From Kitasatospora indigofera (GTDB lineage: Bacteria > Actinomycetota > Actinomycetes > Streptomycetales > Streptomycetaceae): DNA of 64,000 bases. Position numbers and translations under genes: made by a program. The DNA lies in the NCBI RefSeq assembly GCF_014655955.1, contig NZ_BNBO01000039.1, positions 1-64,000 on the forward strand, written 5' to 3'. The notes under the pieces were generated by a model. That model had not been told where the DNA came from and ran no database searches. It worked only from the letters and a program-made list of their open reading frames with translations. Positions 49,986-57,091 of this stretch are shown here, in pieces (positions within the stretch are counted from its first letter, which is position 1; each line of letters begins with the position of its first letter).

Positions 49986-51215
49986 TCAGCCGGCCGCCAG
50001 CTCGCGGGCCCGGGCGCGGGCCCAGTCCTCGGCGTGCAGGACGTCCTCGACGGTGGGAGAAGTTCCCGGCGCCGGGGTGCCGTGCTCGGCGACCACCTTG
50101 GCAACAGTGTCCACGATCCCGGTGAAGGCGAGGCGGCCCTTGAGGAAGGCCTCCACGCACTCCTCGTTCGCCGCGTTGAAGACGGCCGGCGAGGTGCCGC
50201 CGAGCGTGCCGACCTCGCGGGCCAGCTCCACCGCGGGGAAGGCCTCGTTGTCGAGCGGGAAGAACTCCCAGGTGGCCGCCTTGGTCCAGTCGCAGGCCGG
50301 GGCGGCGTCCGGTACCCGGTCGGGCCAGCCGAGGCCCAGCGCGATCGGCATCCGCATGTCCGGCGGGCTGGCCTGGGCCAGCGTGGAGCCGTCCGAGAAC
50401 TCCACCATCGAGTGGACCACCGACTGCGGATGGACCACGACCTCGATCCGGTCGAACGGCACGTCGTACAGCAGGTGCGCCTCGATCACCTCCAGGCCCT
50501 TGTTGACCAGGGTCGCCGAGTTGATCGTGATGACCGGGCCCATCGCCCAGGTCGGGTGCGCCAGCGCGTCGTCGGGCGTGACGGCGGCGAGCTGCTCGCG
50601 GCTGCGGCCGCGGAACGGGCCGCCGCTCGCGGTCACCACCAGCTTGCGGACCTCGGCCCGGGTGCCGCCGGCCAGCGCCTGGAAGATCGCGGTGTGCTCG
50701 GAGTCCACCGGGACGATCTGGCCCGGCTTCGCCAGCGCCTTCACCAGCGGGCCGCCGACGATCAGCGACTCCTTGTTGGCCAGCACCAGCACCCGGCCGG
50801 CCCGCAGCGCCGCCAGCGTCGGGCGCAGGCCGATCGACCCGGTGATGCCGTTCAGGACGGAGTGGCACTCCAGACCGGCGAGCTCGGTGGCCGCGTCCGG
50901 GCCGGTCAGGATCGCCGGCAGCGGCCGGCCGGCCGCCTTCGCGGCCAGCGCCTCGCGCAGCGCGGGCCCGGCCGCCGGATCGGCGACCGCCACGGTGTGC
51001 ACGCCCAGCCGCAGCGCCTGCTCGGCGAGCAGGGCGACCCGGCCGCCGGCCGCCGAGAGGGCCACCACCTTGAAGCGGCCGGGGTTGCGCAGCACCACGT
51101 CGATCGCCTGGGTGCCGATCGAACCGGTGGAGCCGAGGATCACCAGCTCCCGGGGGGCGGAGGGGTCCTTCACCGTGGGGGTGAAGCGCAGCGTCGGGTG
51201 GGCGAGCGAGTTCAT
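49986..51215 (-). CDS. dxr: 1-deoxy-D-xylulose-5-phosphate reductoisomerase
   Basis: NADPH-dependent second enzyme of the MEP pathway. The 409-residue product has the cofactor motif VILGSTGSIGTQ, LANKESLIVGG, the metal-binding region PVDSEHTAIFQAL, and TASGGPFRGRS of the flexible lid. NKGLEVIEAHLLY supplies the remaining ligands. The ATG at 51213-51215 has no good ribosome binding site. An 18-bp hairpin ends just 10 bases upstream, so either initiation is leaderless or the hairpin affects it. The site-2 protease gene follows after 70 bases. Confidence 0.94.
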   Translation of the reverse strand: MNSLAHPTLRFTPTVKDPSAPRELVILGSTGSIGTQAIDVVLRNPGRFKVVALSAAGGRVALLAEQALRLGVHTVAVADPAAGPALREALAAKAAGRPLPAILTGPDAATELAGLECHSVLNGITGSIGLRPTLAALRAGRVLVLANKESLIVGGPLVKALAKPGQIVPVDSEHTAIFQALAGGTRAEVRKLVVTASGGPFRGRSREQLAAVTPDDALAHPTWAMGPVITINSATLVNKGLEVIEAHLLYDVPFDRIEVVVHPQSVVHSMVEFSDGSTLAQASPPDMRMPIALGLGWPDRVPDAAPACDWTKAATWEFFPLDNEAFPAVELAREVGTLGGTSPAVFNAANEECVEAFLKGRLAFTGIVDTVAKVVAEHGTPAPGTSPTVEDVLHAEDWARARARELAAG

Positions 51216-51225
51216 GGGCCCATTG

Positions 51226-51265
51226 TGTCCTGCCCGCCGCGCCGGGTGGCGCGGCGGGCAGGACA
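51226..51265 (-). terminator. Perfect 18-bp hairpin directly before dxr
   Basis: Arms TGTCCTGCCCGCCGCGCC and GGCGCGGCGGGCAGGACA are exact complements with a GGGT loop. It could terminate the upstream aldehyde dehydrogenase transcript (116 bases past its stop) or be a leader structure for dxr. Confidence 0.6.
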
Positions 51266-51337
51266 CACAGGGCAGATCTTCACCTGCGCCGGGGCCGGAG
51301 CGGCCGGGCCGGGCACCGGGATCGGTGCGGCGGGGCT

Positions 51338-51393
51338 CGGTCCGGCGCGGTTGGGTCCGGCGCGGTTCAGCGCAGCGGGGTTCAGTGCAGCGG
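51338..51393 (-). repeat. Imperfect 15-bp tandem repeats at the aldehyde dehydrogenase 3' end
   Basis: Units CGGTCCGGCGCGGTT, GGGTCCGGCGCGGTT, CAGCGCAGCGGGGTT and a partial CAGTGCAGCGG follow each other. The last units include the stop codon region of the gene at 51382. Confidence 0.55.
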
Positions 51394-52692
51394 CTTGTCC
51401 AGCACGGCCTTGGTGTGGCTGAAGGTGTCCACCGAGTACTCGCCGTGGTAGCGGCCCATGCCGCTCTCGCCGACCCCGCCGAACGGCAGCTCGGGCACCG
51501 CCAGGTGGGACACCGGCAGCCCGAACACCAGCGCGCCGGAGGAGGTCTCCGCGGCCAGCCGCTCCTTGGTGGCGTCCGACTCGGTGAAGGCGTACAGGGC
51601 CAGCGGCTTGTCCCGTTCGTTGATGAAGGCGATCGCCGCGTCCAGGTCGGGGACGGCCAGCACCGGCAGGACCGGGCCGAAGATCTCGGCCCGCATCACC
51701 GGCGCCTGCGGCGGGACGTCGGCCAGCACGGTCGGGGCCAGGTAGCGGCTCTCCCGGTCGAACCCGCCGCCGGTGACGGTGCGGCCGTCGCCGAGCAGCG
51801 CGGTGAGCCGGTCGAAGTGCCGGGTGTTCACGATCCGCCCGTACTCGGGGTCGGCGGCGGGGTCCTCGCCGTAGGCCTCGCGGACGGCCTCGGCCAGCTC
51901 GGCCTCCAGCGCGGGGGCGGTGTCCCCGACGGCGAGCACGTAGTCGGGGGCGACGCAGGTCTGCCCGGCGTTCAGGAACTTGCCGCGGACGATCCGGCGG
52001 GCGGTCACCGCGAGGTCCGCGCCGCTGTCCACCACCACCGGGCTCTTGCCGCCCAGCTCCAGGGTGACGGGGGTGAGGTGCCGGGCGGCCGCCGCCATCA
52101 CGATCCGGCCGACCGCGCCGTTGCCGGTGTAGAAGATGTGGTCGAAGCGCTGCTCCAGCAGCGCGGTGGTCTCCGGCACCGCGCCCTCGACCACGGCCAC
52201 GGCCTGCGGGTCCAGGTAGCGTGGCAGCAGCCGGGCGATCGCCGCGGAGGTGGCGGGCGCCAGCTCGCTCGGCTTGACCAGCACGGTGTTGCCGGCCGCC
52301 AGCGCGCCCACCAGCGGGGCGAGGGCCAGCTGCAGCGGGTAGTTCCACGGTGCGATCACCAGGACGACGCCGAGCGGCTCGCGGACGGCCCGCGCCTCGG
52401 CCGGCAGGAAGGCCTCCGGGACGGCGGCGGGCCGGGGGCGCAGCCACTCGGCCAGGTGCCGCACGGTGTGGTCGAGCTCGTTCAGGGTGAAGCCGATCTC
52501 GGTGCGGTAGGCCTCGGCGGGGCCCTTGCCGAGGTCCTCGTGGAGGGCCTGCTGGAGCGCCTCCCGCTGCTCGGTGAGCAGGGTGCGCAGGGCTTCGAGC
52601 TGGCCGAGCCGCCAGTCCAGGGGACGGGTGCGGCCGGTGGCGAAGGTGGCGCGCAGCCCGGCCACCACGTCGGCGGGCGAGTTCGTGGTCAT
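51382..52692 (-). CDS. Aldehyde dehydrogenase (ALDH3-like)
   Basis: NAD(P)-dependent oxidation of an aldehyde to the acid. The 436-residue length and short N-terminus fit the ALDH3/coniferyl aldehyde dehydrogenase group. It has VLVIAPWNYPLQLALAP, the Glu region VTLELGGKSPVVV, the catalytic Cys in FLNAGQTCVAPDYVL and a C-terminal PFGGVGESGMGRYHG. The ATG at 52692 has GGAG 8 bases upstream; the frame is open 36 codons further, overlapping the next gene. It lies 25 bases past the monooxygenase gene, so the two are likely co-transcribed. Confidence 0.92.
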   Translation of the reverse strand: MTTNSPADVVAGLRATFATGRTRPLDWRLGQLEALRTLLTEQREALQQALHEDLGKGPAEAYRTEIGFTLNELDHTVRHLAEWLRPRPAAVPEAFLPAEARAVREPLGVVLVIAPWNYPLQLALAPLVGALAAGNTVLVKPSELAPATSAAIARLLPRYLDPQAVAVVEGAVPETTALLEQRFDHIFYTGNGAVGRIVMAAAARHLTPVTLELGGKSPVVVDSGADLAVTARRIVRGKFLNAGQTCVAPDYVLAVGDTAPALEAELAEAVREAYGEDPAADPEYGRIVNTRHFDRLTALLGDGRTVTGGGFDRESRYLAPTVLADVPPQAPVMRAEIFGPVLPVLAVPDLDAAIAFINERDKPLALYAFTESDATKERLAAETSSGALVFGLPVSHLAVPELPFGGVGESGMGRYHGEYSVDTFSHTKAVLDKPLH

Positions 52693-52717
52693 GGTGGGTG
52701 CTCCGTGGGTTCCGGGG

Positions 52718-53005
52718 TCAGAGCTCGGTGTGGAACTCGGTCTGACGGTCGATGAGCAATGGTGCAAGGGTGTCCTGGACCAGCTCGCGGTAGCGGTCAC
52801 CGGCGTGGTGCGCCTCGGCGGCGCGCCGGTCGGTGTACTCGGCGAGCACGACGAACGCGGCCGGGTCGCGCAGCGACCTGAGCGAGCGGAAGGCGGTCAC
52901 GCCGGGCTCGGCGAGGGCGGCCCGGGCCAGGGTGGCCAGCAGGTCGGCGACCCGCTGCTCCTGGCCCGGGGCGGCGAGCCAGTCGGCGACGACGACGATG
53001 GGCAT
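52718..53005 (-). CDS. Antibiotic biosynthesis monooxygenase (YgiN-like) family protein
   Basis: A 95-residue ferredoxin-like fold protein of the ABM/quinol monooxygenase family. It has PIVVVADWLAAPGQEQRVAD, GVTAFRSLRSLRDPAAFVVLAEY (in part) and AHHAGDRYRELV, which includes the His-X-rich helix usual in the family. It may oxidise quinol-like aromatics or detoxify reactive compounds. The ATG at 53003-53005 has GGAG 7 bases upstream. Neighbours are an aldehyde dehydrogenase and a quinone-reductase-type oxidoreductase, suggesting a small redox-detoxification set under the MarR regulator. Confidence 0.88.
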   Translation of the reverse strand: MPIVVVADWLAAPGQEQRVADLLATLARAALAEPGVTAFRSLRSLRDPAAFVVLAEYTDRRAAEAHHAGDRYRELVQDTLAPLLIDRQTEFHTEL

Positions 53006-53103
53006 GGGACGGCTCCGGGGATCTCCGTGCGGGGCCCGGGCGCTGCGGGGCGCCCGGGCGGATCCGGCGGGGGCGGTACGGCCGGCCGGGTGACCGGCGG
53101 GCC

Positions 53104-53167
53104 GGGTGTGCCGCCGGCGTGGTGCGCTGCCGGCGAGGTGCGCTGCCGGCCGGGTGTGCTGCCGGCC
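53104..53167 (-). repeat. Four tandem 16-bp repeats
   Basis: Units GGGTGTGCCGCCGGCG, TGGTGCGCTGCCGGCG, AGGTGCGCTGCCGGCC and GGGTGTGCTGCCGGCC lie head to tail in the 171-base gap between the oxidoreductase stop and the monooxygenase start. Confidence 0.7.
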
Positions 53168-53176
53168 GGCGGGGCG

Positions 53177-54103
53177 TCAGGCGACGGTGACGACGACCTT
53201 GCCGCGGGTGTGGCCCCCGGCGTTCAGGCGCTGCGCGTCGGCGGCCCGCTCCAACGGGAAGGCCGCGGCGACCTCGACGTTCAGCTGCCCGCGGTCGGCG
53301 AGCTCCGCCAGCGCCGTGAGGTCGGCGCTGTCGGGGCGGACGAAGACGTAGCGCCCGCCCAGGGCCAGCACGGCGCCGTCGGCGACCGAGGCGAGCCGGC
53401 CGCCCTCGGCGAGCAGCCCGGGCGAGAGCTGCAGGGCCTCGCCGCCGATCAGGTCCAGGACGGCGTCCACGCCCTCGGGGGCCAGTGCGCGGACCCGCCC
53501 GGCCAGGCCCTCGCCGTAGCTGACGGGCTCCGCGCCCAGCCCGCGCAGGTACGCGTGGTTGTGCTCCCCGGCGGTGCCGATCACCCGGGCGCCGAGGGCG
53601 ACGGCGATCTGCACGGCGAGCGAGCCGACGCCGCCGGCCGCGGCGTGCACCAGCACGGTCTCGCCCGGCTTGACCTCCAGGGCGCGGGTCAGGGCCTGGT
53701 AGGCGGTGAGGCCGGCCAGCGGGAGGCCGGCGGCCTGCTCGAACCCGAGGGCGGCGGGCTTGCGGGCGAGGGTGCGCACCGGGGCGGCGACGTACTCGGC
53801 GAAGGTGCCGCGGCCGACCAGGTCCTCCCGGACGTAGCCGATCACCTCGTCGCCCGGGGCGTACTCGGTCACGCCGACGCCCACCCGCTCGACCACGCCG
53901 GCCACGTCCCAGCCCGGGATGACCGGGAAGACGGCGTCCATCACGCCGTCGAGGTAGCCGGCCTGGATCTTCCAGTCGACCGGGTTCACCGAGGCGGCCC
54001 GCACCTTGACCAGGACGGCGTCGGGGCCGAGCTTCGGCTCCGGGACGTCGCCGTACTCAAGGACGTCGGGGCTGCCGTAGGTGCGGTAGGTGATGGCCTT
54101 CAT
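53177..54103 (-). CDS. NADP-dependent oxidoreductase, quinone reductase/zinc-type alcohol dehydrogenase superfamily
   Basis: A 308-residue MDR-superfamily enzyme that lacks the structural-zinc cysteine loop, so it is quinone-reductase-like. It shows VRAASVNPVDWKIQAGY, GWDVAGVVERVG, and the NADPH-binding VLVHAAAGGVGSLAVQIA. The ATG at 54101-54103 has AGGAG upstream. It is divergent from a MarR regulator, with one operator-like site overlapping its probable promoter and another just downstream of the start site. Substrates are probably quinones or enones, by family. Confidence 0.92.
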   Translation of the reverse strand: MKAITYRTYGSPDVLEYGDVPEPKLGPDAVLVKVRAASVNPVDWKIQAGYLDGVMDAVFPVIPGWDVAGVVERVGVGVTEYAPGDEVIGYVREDLVGRGTFAEYVAAPVRTLARKPAALGFEQAAGLPLAGLTAYQALTRALEVKPGETVLVHAAAGGVGSLAVQIAVALGARVIGTAGEHNHAYLRGLGAEPVSYGEGLAGRVRALAPEGVDAVLDLIGGEALQLSPGLLAEGGRLASVADGAVLALGGRYVFVRPDSADLTALAELADRGQLNVEVAAAFPLERAADAQRLNAGGHTRGKVVVTVA

Positions 54104-54139
54104 GGTGGTGCTCCTGAACAGAAAGATTTGACGGGCTCG

Positions 54140-54161
54140 ATGGTTGAGGTCATCAAGCAAT
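54140..54161. promoter_or_regulatory. Operator-like site 1 for the MarR regulator
   Basis: The 22-base element ATGGTTGAGGTCATCAAGCAAT is an imperfect palindrome (TTGA...TCAA). It matches site 2 (54181-54202) at most positions. It lies at or just downstream of the predicted oxidoreductase start site. Confidence 0.6.
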
Positions 54162-54167
54162 AAATCG

Positions 54168-54197
54168 AAGGTAGATCTCGATGATTGAGAATGTCAA
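54168..54197 (-). promoter_or_regulatory. Candidate promoter of the oxidoreductase gene
   Basis: TTGACA (54197 to 54192) and TACCTT (54173 to 54168) are 18 bases apart on the minus strand. The -35 box lies inside operator-like site 2. Confidence 0.5.
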
Positions 54198-54202
54198 GTA
54201 AT
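54181..54202. promoter_or_regulatory. Operator-like site 2 for the MarR regulator
   Basis: ATGATTGAGAATGTCAAGTAAT is the second copy of the 22-base imperfect palindrome, 41 bases from site 1. It overlaps the -35 boxes of both divergent promoters, fitting repression of both genes. Confidence 0.6.
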
Positions 54203-54214
54203 CGGGCCTAGACT
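54185..54214 (+). promoter_or_regulatory. Promoter of marR, predicted leaderless
   Basis: TTGAGA (54185-54190) and TAGACT (54209-54214) are 18 bases apart. The start site would fall at the ATG (54221), and no good ribosome binding site precedes it, so the mRNA is probably leaderless. Confidence 0.55.
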
Positions 54215-54220
54215 GGACCC

Positions 54221-54676
54221 ATGACCCGGACCACACCCCCACCAGCGCCCGCAGCCCCGTCCGCGCCCGGCACGGACCGGCTCATGGAACACCTCGCCCA
54301 CGCCGCCGCCTGCTACTACCGCAGCTTCGCCGTCGTCGCCGCCGGCCAGGGCCTCACCCTCATCCAGGGCAAGATGCTCAGCCTGCTCGGCCGGCCGCTG
54401 CCGATGCGCGCCCTCGCCGAGCTGCTGGGCTGCGACGCCTCCAACGTCACCGGCATCGTCGACCGGCTCGAAGCCCGCGGGCTGGTCCGCCGCGAGGCCG
54501 CCCCCGCCGACCGCCGGGTGAAGACGGTGGTGCTCACCCCCGAGGGCGAGGAGGCCGTCCGGCGGATCCGCGCCGACATCGTCGCCGGACTGCCCGGCCT
54601 GGAGCAGCTCGACGACCACGACCGCCGCACCCTGCAGGACCTGCTCGACCGGGCCTTCCCGCACACCACCGGCTGA
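54221..54676 (+). CDS. MarR family transcriptional regulator
   Basis: A 151-residue winged-helix regulator. The recognition helix region is MRALAELLGCDASNVTGIVDRL and the wing is RREAAPADRRVKTVVLTPEG, both given in part. Cysteines at AAACYYRS and LLGCDASN could sense redox state, but this is a guess. It faces the oxidoreductase-monooxygenase-aldehyde dehydrogenase set and two matching palindromes lie between them, so autoregulation and control of that set are likely. The ATG at 54221 seems to be the 5' end of the mRNA. Confidence 0.92.
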   Translation: MTRTTPPPAPAAPSAPGTDRLMEHLAHAAACYYRSFAVVAAGQGLTLIQGKMLSLLGRPLPMRALAELLGCDASNVTGIVDRLEARGLVRREAAPADRRVKTVVLTPEGEEAVRRIRADIVAGLPGLEQLDDHDRRTLQDLLDRAFPHTTG

Positions 54677-54718
54677 GCCCTGCGCGCCGCCCGCGCCCGC
54701 ACCGGCTACCGTCGCACC

Positions 54719-55375
54719 ATGCGTACCGTCATCGCAGGTGGCCACGGTCAGATCGCGCTGCGCCTGGAGCGGCTGCTCGCCGAACGCGGCGACCGGCCCG
54801 CCGGGATCGTCCGCCGCCCCGAACACGCCCAGGACCTGCAGCGGATCGGCGCCGAACCGCTGCTGCTCGACCTGGAGGCGACCACCCCCACCGAACTCGC
54901 CGCCCTGCTCGACGGCGCCGACGCGGTGGTCTTCGCCGCCGGCGCCGGCCCGGGCAGCGGCGCCGAGCGCAAGCTCACCGTCGACCGCGACGCCGCCGTC
55001 CTGCTCGCCGACGCCGCCGAACTGGCCGGCGTCCGCCGCTACCTGATGGTCTCGTCGATGGGCGCCGACGCTGCCGCCGCGTACCCCGCCGACCCGGTGT
55101 TCGAGACCTACCTCCGGGCCAAGGGCGCCGCCGACGACGCCGTCCGGGCCCAGGACGCGCTCGACTGGACGATCCTGCGGCCCGGCCGGCTCACCGACGG
55201 CCCCGGCACCGGACGCGTCCGCCTGGCCGCCTCCACCGGCCGCGGCGACGTGGACCGCGCCGACGTGGCGGCCGTCCTCGCCGCGCTCCTCACCGCACCG
55301 GCCACGGCCGGCCTCACCCTGGAGCTGACCGCCGGGGACACCCCGGTCGCCGAGGCCGTCGCCGCCCTGCACTGA
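54719..55375 (+). CDS. NAD(P)H-binding protein, atypical SDR family
   Basis: A 218-residue Rossmann-fold protein of the NAD(P)H-binding (YwnB/HSCARG-like) group. It starts with RTVIAGGHGQIALRLERLL, a variant GGxGxI nucleotide motif. VVFAAGAGPGSG, YLMVSSMGAD and WTILRPGRLTDG follow. The reaction is unknown; such proteins are often reductases or redox sensors. There is no ribosome binding site, and TACCGT (54707-54712) ends 6 bases before the ATG, so a leaderless mRNA is possible, though the -35 is poor. It is 42 bases after marR and may simply be co-transcribed. Confidence 0.88.
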   Translation: MRTVIAGGHGQIALRLERLLAERGDRPAGIVRRPEHAQDLQRIGAEPLLLDLEATTPTELAALLDGADAVVFAAGAGPGSGAERKLTVDRDAAVLLADAAELAGVRRYLMVSSMGADAAAAYPADPVFETYLRAKGAADDAVRAQDALDWTILRPGRLTDGPGTGRVRLAASTGRGDVDRADVAAVLAALLTAPATAGLTLELTAGDTPVAEAVAALH

Positions 55376-55408
55376 GACCCGCGCAGCCCAAGAGCCGCAG
55401 GGCAAGCA

Positions 55409-55448
55409 CGAGGGCCCCCGGACGCCGTGCGGCGTCCGGGGGCCCTCG
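55409..55448. terminator. 18-bp bidirectional terminator
   Basis: An 18-bp perfect stem with a GTGC loop (left arm CGAGGGCCCCCGGACGCC) lies between the convergent SDR and semialdehyde dehydrogenase genes. Confidence 0.75.
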
Positions 55449-55467
55449 GAGTACGGGAACCGGCCGG

Positions 55468-56910
55468 TCAGAGGTCCAGGCCGGTCAGCACCAGCACCTT
55501 CTCCTGGGTGTAGTCGTCCATCGCGTACCGGACGCCCTCACGGCCGACGCCGGAGTCCTTGACCCCGCCGTACGGCATCTGGTCGGCCCGGTACGAGGGG
55601 GCGTCGCCGATGATCACGCCGCCCACCTCCAGCTCCCGGTGCGCCCGGAACGCGGTCTGCACGTCGTGCGTGAACACGCCCGCCTGCAGGCCGAAGAGCG
55701 AGTCGTTGACGGCCGCGAACGCCTCGTCGGTGCCGTCCACCTTCTGCAGCGACAGCACCGGGCCGAACACCTCGGCGGTCGCCAGGATCGCGTCCGAGGG
55801 CAGCTCGGAGAGCACCGTCGGGGCGTACGACGCACCCTCGCGGGTCCCGCCGGTGAGCAGCTTCGCGCCCTTGGCGACGGCGTCGTCCACCCAGGACTCC
55901 ACCCGCTTCGCCGCGTTCTCGTCCACCAGCGGGCCCACCTCGGTGGCCTCGTCCTCCGGGTCACCGGTGACCTGCGCCTGCACCTTGGCCACGACCTTCT
56001 CGACCAGCGCGTCGTAGACCGTCGCGTCCGCGATCACCCGCTGCACCGAGATGCAGGACTGGCCGCCCTGGTAGTTGGCGAAGGTCGCGATGCGCGTGGC
56101 CGCCCACTCCAGATCGGCGTCCGAGGACCAGTCGGCCAGCACCACGGCGGCGGCGTTGCCGCCGAGCTCCAGGGTGACGTGCTTGCGCGGCACCGAGTCC
56201 ATGATCTGGTAGCCGACCTTGTCCGAACCGGTGAACGAGATCACCGGCAGGCGCTTGTCCTGGACCAGCGCGGGCATCCGGTCGTTCGGCACCGGCAGGA
56301 CGCTCCAGGCGCCGGCCGGCAGCTCGGTCTCGGCCAGGATCTCACCGAGCACCAGGGCGGACAGCGGGGTCGCCGGAGCCGGCTTGAGGATGATCGGGGC
56401 GCCGACCGCGATCGCCGGGGCGACCTTGTGCGCCACCAGGTTCAGCGGGAAGTTGAACGGGGCGATGCCCAGCACCACACCGCGCGGGAAGCGGCGCACC
56501 ACCGCGAAGCGGCCGGTGCCGCCCGGGTCGGTGTCCAGCCGCATGGTCTCGCCGTTGGTGCGGCGGGCCTCCTCGGCCGCCCAGCGGAACACCGACACGG
56601 CCCGGCCGACCTCGCCACGGGCCCACTTGACCGGCTTGCCGTTCTCGGCGGTGATCAGCCGGGCGATCTCCTCGGAGCGCTCGGCGAGGCGCTTGGCGAC
56701 GTGGTCCAGGGCGGCGGTCCGCACGTGCGCGGGAGTGGCGGCGAACACCGGGAGCGCGTCCACGGCGGCGGCCAGCGCCTCCTCGACCTGCGCCTCGGTC
56801 GGCACCGCGACCTTGCCTACCAGGCGCCCGTCCCACGGGTTGCGCACCTCGAAGTCGCCGTCGCCGCTCGCCCGGCGGCCGGCCAGCCAGAACTCATGGG
56901 TGGTGGTCAC
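55468..56910 (-). CDS. Aldehyde dehydrogenase, succinate-semialdehyde dehydrogenase-like
   Basis: A 480-residue NAD(P)-dependent aldehyde dehydrogenase. It has GVVLGIAPFNFPLNLVAHKV, the Glu region VTLELGGNAAAVV, the catalytic Cys in NYQGGQSCISVQR, and the C-terminal MPYGGVKDSGVGREG. The linked PucR regulator and gabT suggest succinate-semialdehyde or another omega-amino acid aldehyde as substrate; this is inferred from context. The GTG at 56908-56910 is preceded by GGAGAGGG at some distance. It is 181 bases downstream of pucR, where TACCGT on the minus strand is a possible -10. Confidence 0.9.
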   Translation of the reverse strand: MTTTHEFWLAGRRASGDGDFEVRNPWDGRLVGKVAVPTEAQVEEALAAAVDALPVFAATPAHVRTAALDHVAKRLAERSEEIARLITAENGKPVKWARGEVGRAVSVFRWAAEEARRTNGETMRLDTDPGGTGRFAVVRRFPRGVVLGIAPFNFPLNLVAHKVAPAIAVGAPIILKPAPATPLSALVLGEILAETELPAGAWSVLPVPNDRMPALVQDKRLPVISFTGSDKVGYQIMDSVPRKHVTLELGGNAAAVVLADWSSDADLEWAATRIATFANYQGGQSCISVQRVIADATVYDALVEKVVAKVQAQVTGDPEDEATEVGPLVDENAAKRVESWVDDAVAKGAKLLTGGTREGASYAPTVLSELPSDAILATAEVFGPVLSLQKVDGTDEAFAAVNDSLFGLQAGVFTHDVQTAFRAHRELEVGGVIIGDAPSYRADQMPYGGVKDSGVGREGVRYAMDDYTQEKVLVLTGLDL

Positions 56911-57091
56911 GGTGGTACCGGCCCTCTCCTCGTCGTCCACGCCCCACCGACGTGGAGCCTGGACCCCACGGTAGGCGGCCGCGCGACCGATCCGGATTGG
57001 CCGACTCGTAGCGCTCAGCGGCACTCTTGCTCCATCGCGGACAGATCCGGCGGGCGCCCGGGACCGGCCGCCGGCCGGCCGGCCCGCCCCG

